Assembly (NCBI GenBank): GCA_964467615.1
Contig: CAYXRK010000258.1
Span: forward strand, 1 to 5,200
Reading direction: 5' to 3'
DNA length: 5,200 nucleotides
DNA from: CAYXRK01 sp964467615
GTDB lineage: Bacteria; Hydrogenedentota; Hydrogenedentia; Hydrogenedentales; GCA-2746185
The notes below the pieces were generated by a model, which was given only the letters and a program-made list of their open reading frames with translations, was not told the origin of the DNA and did not search any database. The translations under genes were made by a program, and so were the position numbers. Below are positions 4,925 through 5,200 of this stretch, in pieces (position 1 is the first letter of the stretch; each line of letters begins with the position of its first letter).

Positions 4925-5158
4925 ATGAAACCAGATTGGCTTGGTGCAAGCGAACAGGACGAAAGAGACAATTTCGTCATCGTGTTCGTGCCCAGCGTCA
5001 CGAGAGATGGAATCGATATCGATCACGATGCTTGGGTCGAGCGGGTGGTACGAGAGCTATCGTCAGTATTTGGCGGGGCCACTGCAGTCGAAGGATTCGG
5101 CGGCTGGTCGGATGTTGAGCGCGACAATCGAGTTGTCACGGAACGAGTAAGGAATTGA
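4925..5158 (+). CDS. Small hypothetical protein, possibly C-terminally truncated
   Basis: The 77-residue product is acidic, with no signal peptide or membrane segment. It opens with MKPDWLGASEQDERDNFVIVFVPSVTRDG, then a predicted helix (about 37-48, WVERVVRELSSV), then a Gly-rich stretch FGGATAVEGFGGW (49-61). The ATG is the first start after an in-frame TAA at 4913-4915. No clear Shine-Dalgarno site precedes it, but a near-consensus promoter does. From memory, not from a search, the pattern DNFVIVFVPS...GATA...G.W.D resembles an uncharacterised conserved protein type that normally runs longer. If so, the TGA at 5156 cuts it short; the same frame stays open from there to the window end. Nothing indicates function, and clpB diverges from it. 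It is probably a real gene; whether it is intact is unclear. Confidence 0.6.
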   Translation: MKPDWLGASEQDERDNFVIVFVPSVTRDGIDIDHDAWVERVVRELSSVFGGATAVEGFGGWSDVERDNRVVTERVRN

Positions 5159-5200
5159 CGCAGAATAATATTTGCAAGTGTATCGATGATGCTGTATGCT

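Overview
The window looks like chromosomal DNA from a Gram-negative-type bacterium, moderately GC-rich in its coding parts. It carries two conserved housekeeping/stress genes in convergent orientation: rpoN (sigma-54, + strand, 171-1619) and clpB (Hsp100 disaggregase, - strand, 2074-4665). A small gene of unknown function (+, 4925-5158) diverges from clpB. The usual rpoN neighbours of proteobacteria (lptB, hpf) are not visible, although only 170 bases precede rpoN. The exact phylum cannot be fixed from sequence alone. Nothing indicates phage, IS elements, CRISPR or recent transfer.

Layout. 1-96: no supportable gene. 97-170: rpoN control region, with a near-consensus sigma-70 promoter (TTGACA-N17-TATACT) that directly abuts and shares one base with a good sigma-54 -24/-12 element (TGGCAT-N5-TTGCT), then a purine-rich ribosome binding site. 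171-1619: full-length rpoN. 1620-2073: a 454-bp gap between the converging genes. It holds no credible ORF but is dense in inverted repeats, three copies of a GGGAGG-type purine motif, a textbook G-quadruplex motif, and one probable terminator for each direction. 2074-4665: full-length clpB. 4666-4924: divergent control region, with a nearly perfect sigma-54 promoter (TGGCACGCGAGTTGCC) reading into clpB and a strong sigma-70-type promoter reading the other way. 4925-5158: 77-codon ORF. 5159-5200: nothing callable.

How it may work together. The most interesting signal is regulatory. Sigma-54 elements with the exact GG-N10-GC spacing lie at sensible distances upstream of both rpoN itself and clpB. 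This suggests an rpoN locus that autoregulates and also places the ClpB disaggregase under sigma-54 and an unknown enhancer-binding protein, rather than under the usual sigma-32 or HrcA/CIRCE control. In addition, the two apparent terminators are placed so that the rpoN and clpB transcripts would overlap by roughly 160 nt at their 3' ends. That overlap is exactly the segment holding the hairpins and purine repeats, an arrangement that could allow antisense cross-talk. The motifs are read directly from the sequence; the regulatory interpretation is inference.
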